A stretch of DNA of 64,000 bases, taken from assembly GCA_950295325.1 (NCBI GenBank), contig OX485803.1, positions 76,213,554 through 76,277,553 of the forward strand, given 5' to 3'. The notes under the pieces are model-generated. The model ran no database searches and was not told the DNA's origin. It saw only the letters and a list, made by a program, of their open reading frames with translations. The DNA is from Polytrichum commune (taxonomy: Eukaryota > Streptophyta > Polytrichopsida > Polytrichales > Polytrichaceae). Positions within the stretch are counted from its first letter, which is position 1; every line of letters starts with the position of its first letter. Shown here piece after piece: positions 23,950 through 36,759 of this stretch. The translations under genes were made by a program, and so were the position numbers.

Positions 23950-26900
23950 AAACGGTAGCTAATTAAGTAGGATATGTACTTCAGGACAGTTCGTAAGCCT
24001 TAATTTTATGAATAAAGGTTTTTTAATTTATTTAAGCTGCCAAATGTGCCGAGGTATGGACAAATGGAATTTCTGATTGTCCATTTAAGTAAACCACATT
24101 AGGCAGCTAAGGAGTTAGCCACTCAACTTTGGTATATCATGAATTTGCTTTATCATGATTGGATTGAACACACCTATAACACATGACAAAGGATTTAAAG
24201 TATGTGCTTCAAAAAATCGCCAATAGATCACACCTTACTCGATGTTAAGATCATATTTGCTTACCATCTTATTTGCTTAAGATCTTAACATCTTACCCAA
24301 ATGATATTGTGCGCTTGAGATTAGGTTATTACAAGTACTTGATTTGAGAAAATGACAAAATGACAAAACATTATCTAGATCCATAGCAGTGTTTTGTGGG
24401 ACTAGCAATATTCCACGTGATATTCTTGAATATTCTCCACAATCATTTCCACATAACATTGTTATGGATCTTAATAATGTTATGGAACCACTTAACATAC
24501 ACATACCTTAGACATCATGAAGTTCTAGTTCTCCACGGTATAGTAGCCATGTAATTCCATCCATCAAAGATGCAGAGGCTCACGGATGACTTGGACCCCA
24601 CTAGACTCATTGGGGTCTCCGATGCGATGTTGTAGTCAAATGGTCTTAAAGTATAATATTGCATGCAACATAATAGTTCACTGCATTTTCACATTTTCAA
24701 TTATGCGATGAATGAGTTTTCATAACATCATGAAGCTCTCTATTGTTTATGGTATGTAATGTCACTTACTATTGGGAGTTACGTTGTGCTATAACATTTT
24801 ACTATAGGTTTCATTTTTTTATCAATATAAGTCAAATTGGTTGTTTGAACGTTATAAAACATTAACATCTTTACTTGGTAAAATTTTACACTAACAAATG
24901 TTAAAATGTTATAGGTATGTGTAACTCCAAATAGTAAGTGACACTAAATATCATAACCAGTGTAATGCTCCAGAATATTGACTAAGTTACGTAAATACAT
25001 CCAATGTGGATGAAGGGTTGAGAAGAATATAAAACAAACTCTCTATAAGTTGAGCTTTGATTCAATCTATCCCATTGGACAAGATCGAGGTCTTTGATGC
25101 CATTTCTAGAGTCAAATAGTCTTTAAAATGAATGTTTTTATGTCATAAAATAATTCACTACATTCCAATTGATTAGTTTACACAATCACCATGAAGTTCT
25201 AGCCACCCCACATCGTCAATGAAGTTGTACTAAATTCCCTTGTGGTAAAATGTACCTATAAGTTCAATTTGAGGAATATGGGTTTTTGCTACACAAATTT
25301 GAGATCTTTGATGCCAATTCTGTAGGATTGAATGAACTTAGAATATTAGGTAGCTTCCAACTTCTAAATAACAAAGCAATCTTGAATTATAGTATTGTGA
25401 CCATTTGTGCAAAAGATAAGTTATCCAATTGAATGTGGGAAAGTGTTATGGAGGATTCATTGTGGCATGTGCATTAAGTTGAAACCCATATAAGTTCCTC
25501 ATGATTGTGATCTCCACCTACCAATTGTTGCTTCCTTTTTGCTAGTGTCAACCTACAATCATGGGTTGCCCACGACTGTAAATATATAATATTAATAATG
25601 AATGTCATTTATGGTCCATCCATGGGGCTCCCAAAATTATGAAAGGAATTTGCAAATTAAGCCCATGTCATTGCGCTTCTCATTGGATATGTCAAATGAA
25701 AGCCCAACCCGTGAAAGAATGTGACCAATCTATCTTATTATAACATGTGTTTATTTATTAATTACCTTTGTTGTCTCTAATTCCAAATAGACACTACTAT
25801 ATGTAAGACAAGAGGACTCTAATTCCAACTAGACGCTACTACCGGTATATGTAAGGCTAGAGAACTCCACTCCTGAAGATCTAATAATTCTAAAAGGTAA
25901 ATGAGAATTACCCACTAGTTAGGACTATAGTGTTACATGATGTTCTCACCTCATAAGAAACAATCATTAGTTAAGAGCACTTAACTCACCCCAAAGGCAT
26001 GGAAGGAGAGCCGATTAACTATATGCTTGAGGACTAGTTGAGGGAAGCTTCAACTCTTAGTTCTAATAAGTATATAAGGCTCAAGGTTGGGTGGATCATG
26101 CCTTTAATTTATTTTTTTTGTCTTTTTTGGAAATACGTTACACTTATTTAGGAGGAACTTCTAACATATTAGAGTAATGCCAATGGAGATCCTTACTAGC
26201 CCAACACCCTCAGCACATGTGGAAGTATGCTTATTTTTATCAAGGCTATACCTACGAGTATTTGGTTATTCTTTGATTGTGTTGACCAGATTGTAAAATT
26301 TTGGATGCCCAAGTGAACGAACAACCCATGGTTTAGAATGCATTGAATGCATCACGGTGACATGTTAGGACAATTCACCCTATAAACTCACAATACGTAG
26401 CTTGGACTTAACATTTACAGGCCTCGAGAGTGAAGCATTTTTCTACAATGTATGAAATAACAATTTAAAAAGTTTCTTGAAAATAATCACAACAAAGAAC
26501 TTGCAAAGCACCATTGAAGGATCAAATCCATACGATTATAGTCACAAAGCACAACATAAAAAACATTAATGGTCAAGGACAAGGCTACCTTCAAGAATGT
26601 AAGGGCAACTTTTTTTTGAAGCCATGTAGGGTGGGCAACATTTTGTGGTCAAGTTTTGGAAAATTTTGTTTGGGGGTTGCTCAAAGGTGGCAGGTGGCAG
26701 CCTCCGGCCCTAATCCTATCAAGAGACCCCTTCCCCCAAAAGCTTTTACATAAGGGAAGGGTTAACGTACGCCGTTTTGGTGTGGTAAAGGTACATTTGG
26801 TACTCCTCTTGGAGACCTCACAAATTACAATGGACAACATTGGATGCTACCGTTGCAATTTGATCCACCACTTTCTAGCATGTAGAAGACAAAAGAATAA

Positions 26901-27141
26901 TTGTGACAATGTGTACCAATTTCAAGGGTGGAGTAAAGTGTGTGCACAACGTTGATTTGGACGATATCATCACCCTTTGTGCATGTCATACTAGGTGTAC
27001 ATTGATTATTTTTGGCCTAAAAATGTCACATTTCACCATGTTGATAGTCAGAATCTCTTCATAGATAATGTGGAAATTAAACAAGCCAGAAATACGCCCA
27101 AGACATGAATGTACAATATTTGGACATATCAAGGCTTGTAG
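23950..27141. other. Intergenic, dispersed repeats, no gene
   Basis: Blocks at 20740-20840, 24580-24740 and 25080-25205 share phrases such as GATGC-ATTT-AGAGTCAAA-AGT and CATCATGAAG, marking an old dispersed repeat. I see no supported coding region. Confidence 0.5.
24750..24965. mobile_element. Damaged relative of the 20915 MITE
   Basis: Inverted TGTCACTTACTATTGGGAGT (left) and the reverse of CCAAATAGTAAGTGACA (right) match the inner part of the 20915 ends. The right end keeps CACTGGTTAT (reversed); the left outer end is lost. Confidence 0.55.
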
Positions 27142-27149
27142 ACTTGGTA

Positions 27150-27495
27150 CTCGGGGGGGGGGGGGTAGTCATTGGTTGGAGTAGCAATATACGTGCGAAC
27201 AAATGATAGGGTATTTTAAAAACATGGGGGCAAAATTTTATAAATGGACTTAAGAGTAATATAGGGTATCAAAAATGACACTGGACATCTTTAAAGTACT
27301 ATAGGGTATGGAATAATAGGTAATTTGGAATTATAAGTAATGCAAGCCATTTTTCTATTAACCCAAAGTAGAAATTTACATAATGATAGCATGTGAAAAA
27401 AAAAAAAGAATTGAAAGTAATACCCCCCTATAAAATAGTGGTTGTTCGCACCTATATCCTTAACTTTTTAACACACTGCCCCCCCCCCCCCCGAG
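27150..27495. mobile_element. 346-bp MITE of the G-run family
   Basis: Starts CTC followed by 13 G and ends with 14 C followed by GAG. Perfect 8-bp flanks ACTTGGTA lie at 27142-27149 and 27496-27503. Inside both ends is ATATA-GTGCGAAC in inverted orientation, and ATAGGGTA recurs three times subterminally. There is no ORF. It shares the CTC-G-run ends, the ACGTGCGA word and the 8-bp duplication with 6972-8282. Confidence 0.9.
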
Positions 27496-28065
27496 ACTTG
27501 GTATTGAGAACTCATTCAAGAGGAACAAATATGTGTAAAAACATTCATAACATCTACTAAGTGAGAGGATGAACACATTGATCACCATGTAAAGCATGTG
27601 GAATACTATTTTTTAAATACCTTAACACCAAAATTAGGGCTAAGAAACCAAAGCAATGAACCTGATTTATTTTATTGAATAAACATACAATTAAAAACAT
27701 AATCATGTGGAATGAATGTGGAGCACTCTTGTTACGAAAATGTTGTATTAGTCACCTCTTTTGGTGACACTTGGAGCACTCTTCAATTCAAAGGTGACAT
27801 GTTATGTTTACACTCGCTTAGATGTTGACAAGGCAAGGATATCCATCACATGTATTATTTTCACATATTTGGTGCACTACATTGTTGTAGGGGTATGTAA
27901 TGTCACATACACATATACGTGAAGGATTACACCAAATTGTCTTCAACTCTAATATGTGCACCATGTTCAATTTTGGGTCATTAATTGGGGAGATACCATT
28001 AATATTTAGAAGTTAATTCCAAGTGGGAACTTGAGGGGAGGACTAACATGGGCGATTCATCCTTT

Positions 28066-28995
28066 GTGTATTTTATCCTTATTGGGTAGAGGTAAAATCC
28101 TAGCAAAGGTATAGTGCTAAATTGGAGGTGAATATGTTCATGAAATTGTTAAAGATACATCATTCTCGAGAGTGGAGGCAAATTGTCAGTCGATATCTTT
28201 GATAATGGAGGGCAACTCATCCTTTGTGTATTCAGTGGTGAGGCATTGTATAGAATTTTTGTGCATCACGTACAATGGAGGGGTATATGTTTAGGAGCTA
28301 TTTACTCCAGTCCATGAATTAAAGGATCCCTATACTTACAAAATTATCTAAAATGACCTAGTTGGTTGCACTCTATTGTTACTTATATTTCTTATGCCAA
28401 TGCAATTTATTATAGTCTATACTCTTTTTAAGTAATAAAAAGTAATCGATGTTCATAGATACCATTACATACATACAAAATCCTTGCTCATACATACTAT
28501 TGCAAACATGATTCCATGCAAGCCATTGCAACAAACTTGTGCTTGAGGATCATATAACAAAACATAACAACACGTTTTCTGCAAACATCAAATGCATCTT
28601 TCATCCATCCAATGTGCAACATGCTTACAAACGTATCATATTAAACATAAACTCTATGATCCTAAAATTTAACCTCTAATGGCCAACATTCTATACTTAA
28701 GTATTTTACTTGTAATGGGATTGTTTGCTTTTAATGGACCCTTTAATATTTGGAATGTCTTTATCATTTTGATTTCAAATGAATCTAATCCTCCATATAT
28801 TATGTCGTGCATTGCTTGTAAAATGCACTAAGTGTCCCACCGAAATGTGTATCCTATCCTTATAAGGCAAAGGAAAATTCATAGTAAGGGAAAAGTTTAG
28901 AAGTGAATATTTTATGGTTACGCTGAAGATACATCATGCTCAAGAGTGGAGATGAATTGTTAGTCAATACATTTGAGGATACAACCATGAGCATT
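28066..28995. repeat. ~150-bp direct repeat pair
   Basis: 28066-28215 and 28846-28995 share AGATACATCAT-CTC-AGAGTGGAG followed by AATTGT-AGTC. The flanking words match through GGTAAAATCCTAG and its counterpart. They are about 780 bp apart. No gene lies in or between them. Confidence 0.6.
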
Positions 28996-30170
28996 TCATT
29001 TGTTAACTTGGACAAGTAAGTTGAGTTCTAACTTCTTGGTTGTTTCATTTGCTTTTGCAACCGTGAGCATTGCTTTTGCATACTAATGTTGGCACACAAA
29101 ATGATATCCCTCAAGACAACACCAACCCATATTGGATCTTGAGTTGTGTTTGTGATATCATAATATGCACATGCCTAGACAAAGCTCCGTCTATACATTA
29201 TATACATAATTAAAAAAAAAAAAAAACCAATGTTGGGTCGAGAGAATATGCTTTAGAGATACACATGGCACTTGGCTACAAATCTTTTGGATTCTTTCAA
29301 ATGTTCCAGGTCATATCGACAATAAACTACATCAATTAACATGTTTAAATCACCTATCAACTTAACTTTTTTCCTCTTCACTATTCAACTTCACTAGATT
29401 CAGTTGCATGCATAACCCCATTTTTCATATCAAATAATGAAATTTCAGCCTCATTACTATTTCCAAACATCAAGTGATGATTTTGGACGCATTAAATATA
29501 AATCCAATCATTATTCACTATTTTAGGACATTAACTCTACCATCTAGCACAAAAATATACAAGCACAATATATTTTCTTGCCATACTTTGCAACAATCAA
29601 AACTAATCCAATACTACTCAGTCTTTCCTCTCTCCTTTCTTTCCCTTCTTCTCTCATTGTACAAAGTATCTAGTGTCTTCCTTCAAAATGGTTCTTTTTT
29701 AAACTCCTCCAACACTTTCCAACTAAAACTATTAACTAGACCGAAGTTTTCTCCTCTGGAACCCATGTGGGAGTTTCTTCGAGTGGCCGCATTAATTGTT
29801 CGGCATCAATTTCAATTTTCCATGTTCACACTTGTAGATTAGTTTGACTTATTTCCATTTAGAATGGTCTCCGCCAATTTTTCATGCAAACCTTCTACTT
29901 GTTTACTTGATGTTTAATCTAAGAGGTATAGTATTTAACTTAATGAAAATTAAGATTTTAAAGAAAATAAAGCCAAATCAAATCTAATGATTTTTTTAAC
30001 AAATTGGAAAATAAATGTAGCAACATGTTTAAAAAATTGTGAATTTCACCTTGATAGCAAAATTGTTGGGATAAGGTTGGCTAAGTAATGCAATGCACCA
30101 TGCTACCAATCCAGGTTCAAATTATGTTGGGCTCGTTGAATTGAATTGTGGGGCATGTGATTTGGTATTG
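28996..30170. other. Intergenic, no gene seen
   Basis: AT-rich sequence with a short A run near 29212-29226. The 29474-29842 open frame is low-complexity (Leu/Ser/Phe) and unsupported. Confidence 0.5.
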
Positions 30171-30485
30171 CTACACTAAATATGATATTTAGTGTTTGAT
30201 ACACTAAATACAAATGCATACACTAAATGTCAATAACCCTATGAAAGTAAGGAACATTAAATGTAAACTCAAACACTAAATACCAACTATAGTAATATGT
30301 GGAAGTTACATGTTTGAATTTAGTGCTAGTAAGGATATGAATAATAATAATAAAAGGAGAGTTCCAAAACATTTCTAGCATATCTTCTAGCACTAATTGT
30401 CAAGGAATTGAAAATTAGTGTTGAGCAGGGTAGGGTGGTAACAAAATTAAATATAAATAAAGGCTAAATATCATATTTAGTGTAG
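30171..30485. mobile_element. 315-bp MITE with perfect 22-bp inverted ends
   Basis: 30171-30192 and 30464-30485 are exact inverted repeats beginning CTACACTAAATATGATATTT. Internally, short CACTAAAT words recur. Near the right end is ATTAGTGTTGAGCAGGG, also present in 62495-62783. No clear target duplication remains. Confidence 0.8.
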
Positions 30486-32343
30486 TGAGTAAGCAAGAAA
30501 AATAAGTCAATCTCCCACCTACCCCTACTGTGACAAGGTAAAACCTTGGTTTTCACCACAACCTTCTCATTTTTGTCTAATACCCTTTTTAATCACACAC
30601 TCCGTATTTTTAGCTTCTTAAAAATACTAACATTCTAGACTAGACTAATTATATATTTTTACATTGTGCATACATAAACAATGCAACACCACATTTGAGC
30701 ATGCATGCCACCCACACTTGACCTCACCGTCCAGATGATCGAATACACAATCATGCATGATAGATTCCTCGACCAAGCCATCAAAACAAAACATGATAAA
30801 TACGATCTCTTGATAATTAAGTAACACAAGGATGGGCTCAATTTCCACACAAAGCGCTCTAAAAGTACAACAAGATGCTACATCTTCCTACTTTACAAAA
30901 GGAAGGTCACAAAAGAAATGAAAGTCTCTTTGTAGACGTTGTTGGTGCTATGTCACGTGCTGCATTTAATGAGTGCCCTTGGTATCCATAAAGAATGTCA
31001 ACATGGCGCATGATAGTCAAAGATTCCAAACTCTACGTGCAAAAATCATGACAACTTTTGGGTAGAAAATCCCCGCTTCTTGACACCACTATATATGTAG
31101 CTCTATTTGATCCATTCCGTGTGGTAAGTTACTACACAACAATCTATTATGGGTGGGGGTTGGAGCTTGGTACCTATGGAAACTCAACCCGGTGTGGATA
31201 AAGGAGCTCTACTAGAAATAGAGCTCCTATAAGTTGAGGGTTGTATTGCCAATTGAGTTTCTCTACATTCATTTGGGGTTTGTGATACGATTTATAAAGT
31301 AAAAAACAATTACAATGAAAGTTTTCATGTTAAAGAGTAGACTTTTACATTTTCTCCTTCCCAAGGAGGTACGTAGACATCATGAAGTTCTAAAAACACT
31401 TAGAATACTTCCTACCAACCAAATATTGCATCATATTTTAATTGTATTGGTGACACTAGTAGAAAACATGGCGAAAAAAAACCTGTAGTTGTTTTCCCAT
31501 TGCGGTTCTTTTGACCACTGTTTTCTCACATGGTCCACCAAACGCCAAATCGAGTTACACTTGACATTTCCGTTGACTGCCAAGTGGAAATACACATTTC
31601 TTTCATGTGCGTTCGGAGTGGCCATGGCTTGCATGATGTTCACAACTACATACATGTATATTTTGCTCTCGTTAAATTCCTTTAGTGATATTGAAGAAGT
31701 AATTCGAAGCAAATGTTGTTAATATATGAAATTCATTCTCATATGAATGGAGTTGTTGCAATTCCCACTGTACTGCTCTTTCATCGTTCTTAAGTGCATG
31801 CGATTTATTGTGTAAAGCTAGCTAGCGTGCAAAAAGCAAACATAAAGACTTTTTCATACAAAACACTCAATTTTTTTCGTGAGGTTCCCTACGCCCTCAA
31901 AAATTCACAAGAGGATGCCAACATCCATCCATAGGTTTCTCTATCTCTTTATATTCATGTTGAATTTGAAGAAAAGTGGTGTTTTGTTTAGAATCTTTCG
32001 AAGAGGCTCATTCCTAAACCCATCTCACCCTTCACAAATTCCCAACATAGAGAGGAATGAGCTTAATAACCTTGGGTTATGAAGATAGTTCCTACGCATA
32101 CAAGTTTAAGGAGATTGAAACTCGGTACTTAAGTGAATTTAATACACATATTGGGTGAAATTTAAAGCGAAAGAAACCATGATGGAGTAGTACACTAATG
32201 ATCCCAAACAGTGCGGGAGGGGGCTAACACTACATGTGGAAACTTAGTGAAGATGATACTAAATTTCTTCACGCTATGAAATGAGTGCCACCAAACTATA
32301 TAGAAAGCACTATTCATTGAAAGTGCTATTCATAGCAACATTA

Positions 32344-32531
32344 AAACTGAAAGTACCGACACTAAATGTTTTTGACATATTGATACTAAAAACACACACA
32401 CATACATTGGGATAGTCAGTGTTGGAGGTGCTCATCAGTAAACTGAAAGTACCGACACTAAATATTTTTTACACATTGATACTAAAAACACACACACATT
32501 GGGATAATCAGTGTTGGAGGTGCTCATCAGT
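32344..32531 (+). repeat. 96-bp tandem duplication
   Basis: Two copies (32344 and 32440) of a unit from AAACTGAAAGTACCGACAC to GGAGGTGCTCATCAGT. Its middle holds a (CA)n run. The end GGGATAATCAGTGTTGGA resembles the right end of the 20915 MITE. Confidence 0.9.
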
Positions 32532-32995
32532 GATTATTATGGTCCAAGTAGACACAAGCAAATAGGTAGGTCCCAACTCTTCAGCCAATCAAAGGATGTG
32601 GGTGGAAACGAGGTCCATTGGTAACGTTGGATGTGAATTTAAGTTCCCAAAATGGCCACGTCTTCACTGATACATCATCGTCTTCTCCGAGAGATGGCAT
32701 CTTCATTAGATGGCATCCTGTAGGTAGAGTGCGATGTGTGACCTCTGGAGCTCTGGCGCTCTGCGCTTACAAAGGAAGGTCAAGAATCTTGGGTGACTCT
32801 CACCACACTTCATCGAATATGGAGTCTCTTCAGTCTAACCTGAGGTAGGTTCTTTGAGTGCCGCGAGAGAGCAAGAAGCGTCTGTATGACGAGCAACACG
32901 ACTTCAGAGTTTTAAAACAATAGTTTCTGGATATGGCACGTGAAGAAGGTGGAAGGAGGGGATTTGGGGACACTAGGGGTGTGGGGCACTGCTCG

Positions 32996-33190
32996 GGAAG
33001 AACCGGCGGTTAGTTGCAAATGATGTAACCGGTTGAGTTTGAGGAATAACCGGTTGAAGTTGGAGACTTCAGGAGAATTACTGATTGTTTTAGGGGAATC
33101 TATAGAAGAATATACCTCAAATGAATAAAGCAAAATTGGAAGATGTCCACATGTAACCAGTTGGCTTTAGAATCACTAGGACCTTGACCG
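32996..33190 (+). repeat. AACCGGTT-rich repeat, copy B
   Basis: Begins GGAAGAACCGGCGGTTAGTT and carries TGTAACCGGTTGAG and AATAACCGGTTGAAG, ending in the AACCAGTTGG region. It is followed directly by a CG-rich 160-bp segment that is duplicated downstream. Confidence 0.85.
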
Positions 33191-33655
33191 ACTACCATGC
33201 CCAAATACTAACTTCCCGGGCACTGGTGCGGGGATGCGGCAGTAGCCAACTGTGGGTCGCGGGCCTAGTTCATTGCAAGGTGACAATGGTCGCGTGCACA
33301 TGGCACTGGAGTGTTCCGCCATCTGCCTGGCGGAGGTCCAAGTGGTCCCCCGCGGTTGAAGTTGGAGACTTCATGAGAATCACCGATTGGTTTAGAGGAA
33401 TCTATAGAAGAATATGCCTCAAATGAATAAAGAAAAATCAAAAGATGTCCACATGTAACCGGCTAGCTTTGGAATCACTAGGATCTTGACCGACTATGCC
33501 CAAAGATCAACTTTCCGGGCACTGGTGCGGGGATGCGGCAGTAGCCAACTGTGGGTCGCGGACCTAGCTCATTGCAAGGTGACAATGGTCGCACGCACAT
33601 GGCATTGGAGTGTTCCGCCATCCACCTGGCGGAGGTCCAAGTGGTCCCCCGCGGT
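33184..33655 (+). repeat. ~300-bp tandem duplication (GC-rich plus AACCGGTT repeat)
   Basis: 33184-33356 and 33486-33655 are near-identical (GGGCACTGGTGCGGGGATGC through GGTCCAAGTGGTCCCCCGCG). The segment between them (33350-33480) is a partial AACCGGTT-family copy. The duplication therefore spans one GC block plus one repeat. Open frames in both copies are shared only because of the duplication. Confidence 0.85.
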
Positions 33656-34164
33656 TGGTCAACAGGGGCGCGTTCACACTGGCGGTGCCCTGGCTTCTCG
33701 GCCGGGCGGATAGGATGCGCCTTGCTGTGCCCGTCTCTACCTCCCCACCGTCTTCTTCACTTACCTCCTCCGGGTAATATTTGCAAGTGAAACTTTCTCA
33801 AGCAATTTGTGGAGCAACCCAATAAAAAAATTGCCTAGCGGAGGGCGGCGAACCCGTGGCTTGCGGGCTACAACAGAGGCTCCGCTTCACCACCCTTGTT
33901 GGTGGAGGGAGGACGTCCTGCACAAAGCAAGGATGAGATTCACTCACTCTGCCAGGCAGAACGGTTGATACCTGCTCATGTGCGCGGTACTAATACTGAT
34001 GTAACTAACTAGGGACGATCTCCAGGAAGAGAGCCACTAGAAACCTTGGTGCACCCATAGCAACACTCTTGGGGCTAATTTCCAAGGATACATGGGCGAG
34101 AAACCCCATTTTTTTTTTTGCAAACTCAAGTCACAGTGGGAAGCACCCCACATGAGATATACGC

Positions 34165-35077
34165 ATGGAAGAGGCAGTAGGGGTGGAAAATTCGAACATG
34201 AGCTCAGATTTTGGAAATGAACCACTCAAAGGAGAAGCTGGAGAGTGCCTTCCTGAAGGCTATTATTGCAATGCCAACGGCTGCCTCCTGGGACCGGGTC
34301 CTACACTTAGATCTCTAGATCTGTGTGTGCTTAAAGCTAAGATTCAATTTGTCTGGTTTGGTCACCTTCTAATTGCAACCTTCATTGGGCCTAAACCTAA
34401 GCTTGGAATCTTGCAGCCATGGTTGGAAGCTCTCAATTCTGAAACTAAGCAAGGTAGGGTTTCCTTCAATCATGAAGTTGGGGCACATATTCTTCTATCT
34501 CAAGTGTGACAATCAAGAGACAACCAAACAAATGCTAATAATGCAAACTCCTTTCCACAACGATTATGGTTCTTGTGTATTCCATCCTTGGGTACCAACC
34601 TTTGATGCTGACAACCCCTTGGGACTTCAACTCCCCACACGGAGAACTAACAAACGCCTTCCTCTAGAACACCTTCAATTAGCTCATGTGGTAGCACCTG
34701 AAGTTGGTGACGTTCTAGGTTGCGACCCAAACGATGCTACTTTTAAGCACCCCAAATTCTATGTTTCTCCAATGTTGAGAAAGGGTGTCAGAGCTACAAA
34801 GTTCAAATCAACTACATTAACACCAGAGTTTCTTCCAAAGCCATTATTTAATTACGACTCCTTTATGATCATGTGTTGCTTCTGTTTGTCAACAAAGCAC
34901 CTGATCAAAGGATGCAGAGAAATTCCAACAAAAGGTACGGCTCACGTGTTTTCTGCAAGACCACACCCTGGATCTGGTCTCGGCCACTATACTCTTCACG
35001 AGGCCAAGTCACATGGACTCCAGACCTCTAAGGTAGAAATACCCAAACTTGTTAGCCACCCTTTACCCGTGCACTAG
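34165..35077 (+). pseudogene. LINE ORF1-like (DUF4283 plus zinc knuckle), frameshifted
   Basis: The first frame (ATG 34165) encodes TFIGPKPKLGILQPWLEAL, like the start of a DUF4283 domain. It shifts near 34490 into the next frame (FYLKCDNQETTKQML, then FHPWVPTFDADNP). This is followed by RLPLEHLQLAHVVAPEVGDV and a perfect CX2CX4HX4C zinc knuckle (CCFCLSTKHLIKGC) at about 34874-34915. This order is typical of ORF1 in plant L1-type LINEs. The frame ends with TAG at 35075. The GC-rich 33640-34160 may be the LINE 5' leader. No ORF2 follows, so the element is truncated or rearranged. Confidence 0.75.
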
Positions 35078-35482
35078 ACTGCCGTCATAATAGTGAAGTG
35101 CTATTTCTGAAACCGATCATGCGAGGCGGTAAGTTCAATGCGTGCACACTTAGTGTAGCCAATGGGAGTCAAGTTTGATGTACTCATGAGTTAACCGGTT
35201 TAGGTGATGTTTTGTATGAAAATGCAGATTACCGTGTTCAGTGTAGGGAGAATCTAGTGAACGAGTAGGAAATTTGACAACTTTCCACTTTGAAAAATTG
35301 TAGAATTTTTTGTATAGGGTAAAAAAATATGAAACAACTTGCATTCTTCATGAATCCTTCTCGTCTATCTTGGAAAATTATCTCATGACTGTAAGACCAT
35401 ATCTTCAATGCGAATCACCTTATTTTCACCTTAGTCTCTCGCAATGGTGAGCCCTCGTCCAACGTTAACCCACAGGTACCCA

Positions 35483-35483
<1 letters not shown>

Positions 35484-35513
<30 letters not shown>

Positions 35514-35516
35514 GCA
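35484..35516. repeat. (CAGA)n microsatellite
   Basis: About eight tandem CAGA units. Confidence 0.95.
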
Positions 35517-35839
35517 CATGAAAATTGGATTCCTAGCCCACCTACTGCAGGAAAGATCTCTAAGTTTGTGGATCGATTCTTTTCAGCTTCTGGGCCTAGG
35601 ATCGAAGATACCAGAGATGTAGACAGACCTATTTTGGTAACACGAAGATGATCAAAAGGGAAGGCTTGAGTGGAGGTGATTTCATTCAAAGGATGCCGGT
35701 ACTGTATTCCACGAAACAAGCACGTGCAGTCAAATGGTGAAGATTCTGGATCCATTCTCCAAATGGACGATCAGGTACTTAAGGCCAGAAATTTACAAGC
35801 AGGTACTTCAGAAAAGACAGGGGAGCCTCTAGACAATAA

Positions 35840-36343
35840 GGGCCACTTCACACATGAGCCAAGAGTCGTGACCCTGAAGTTGTGAGAGCCCAAAAGAAAA
35901 GTGTTCAAAGGCCGTTTCAAGACACCTCCAAAATCATGTAGTGTGGTCACGGATCCTCAAGTGTAATGTGAAGTCATATGTGCCCGGGCCCTCAACCAAA
36001 TGCTATTTCAATGAATTTCTATCCATGTGGGTCCTCACACATGATAAAATAGAATAAATCAACGGTTGTGAGCGTTCGGAGTGCAGTGGTCTTCTAGTTT
36101 TGTATTAGGCCTACTTTCAAGAGATGGTTTTTGAAAACAGTCCATGTGACCACGAAACATGATCCATTTGATGCCATGTAAGAATTCATGTAGACTTTGA
36201 CATCCATCTTGCATTCACATACTCCGTTGGTCCCTCAAGTGTAGTGTGAAGTAGCGAACTTGGACCGGCTCCGCCTTTTCCACCAATGAGAGTGCTTGAA
36301 GTACAATGGTCATGGGCTCTCAGTCTTGTGAATAAAGTGGCCC
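35840..36343. mobile_element. 504-bp MITE, GGGCCACTT ends, TAA duplication (copy 1)
   Basis: Starts GGGCCACTTCACACATGAGC and ends, inverted, GGGCCACTTTATTCACAAGA. Similarity continues through GAGAG-CC-TGACC for about 40 bp. Flanked by TAA at 35837-35839 and 36344-36346, the duplication used by PIF/Harbinger (Tourist-type) elements. It is inverted relative to the copy at 60874-61371. No transposase. Confidence 0.9.
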
Positions 36344-36759
36344 TAACTCCCATACTTTGGCTGGTTTTGGTGTTTTGGGAATTGATCACAGACTCTACCC
36401 TGGAACAGGTTACTAATAGGGAGACAGGTCCAACAAACATGAAATCATCACCAAGAGAGGTATCAGGAACTAAGAGGTGAGCCACAGATGAGCAAGGAGA
36501 TTCGGATCTTGAAACTCCATGGAGAGAAGCTAGGACATGAGCATGAGTATGAGTATGTCCCTAATATCAATTATTTTGGGACATGTCTGTAATTTATGGA
36601 AGTGTTTTGAAGTGATTCTTAGATCCCTATATCCGAGTTTTCATGAGGGTTGTCCGTTCTAATATTTACTTTGCATGCTATAATTTTTATGTTGTATGTT
36701 TCACGACATGGTAGGGTGTGACAATCGGGGTTGAATCGCTTTGAGGGGACTTACAAAGA

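Noticed and set aside
29474-29842. 122-codon open frame
   Set aside because: Low-complexity Leu/Ser/Phe composition, no domain, no splice or promoter context.
31454-31480. CACTAGTAGAAAA resembling a CACTA-type transposon end
   Set aside because: No matching inverted end or 3-bp duplication was found nearby.
33184-33713. Two similar open frames suggesting a tandem gene pair
   Set aside because: They come from a recent ~300-bp tandem duplication of non-coding GC-rich repeat; no domain is seen.
36186-36485. Open frame whose translation also appears at 60819-61016
   Set aside because: Both frames lie in copies of the same TAA-flanked MITE, so the shared peptide reflects repeat identity and not a conserved gene.
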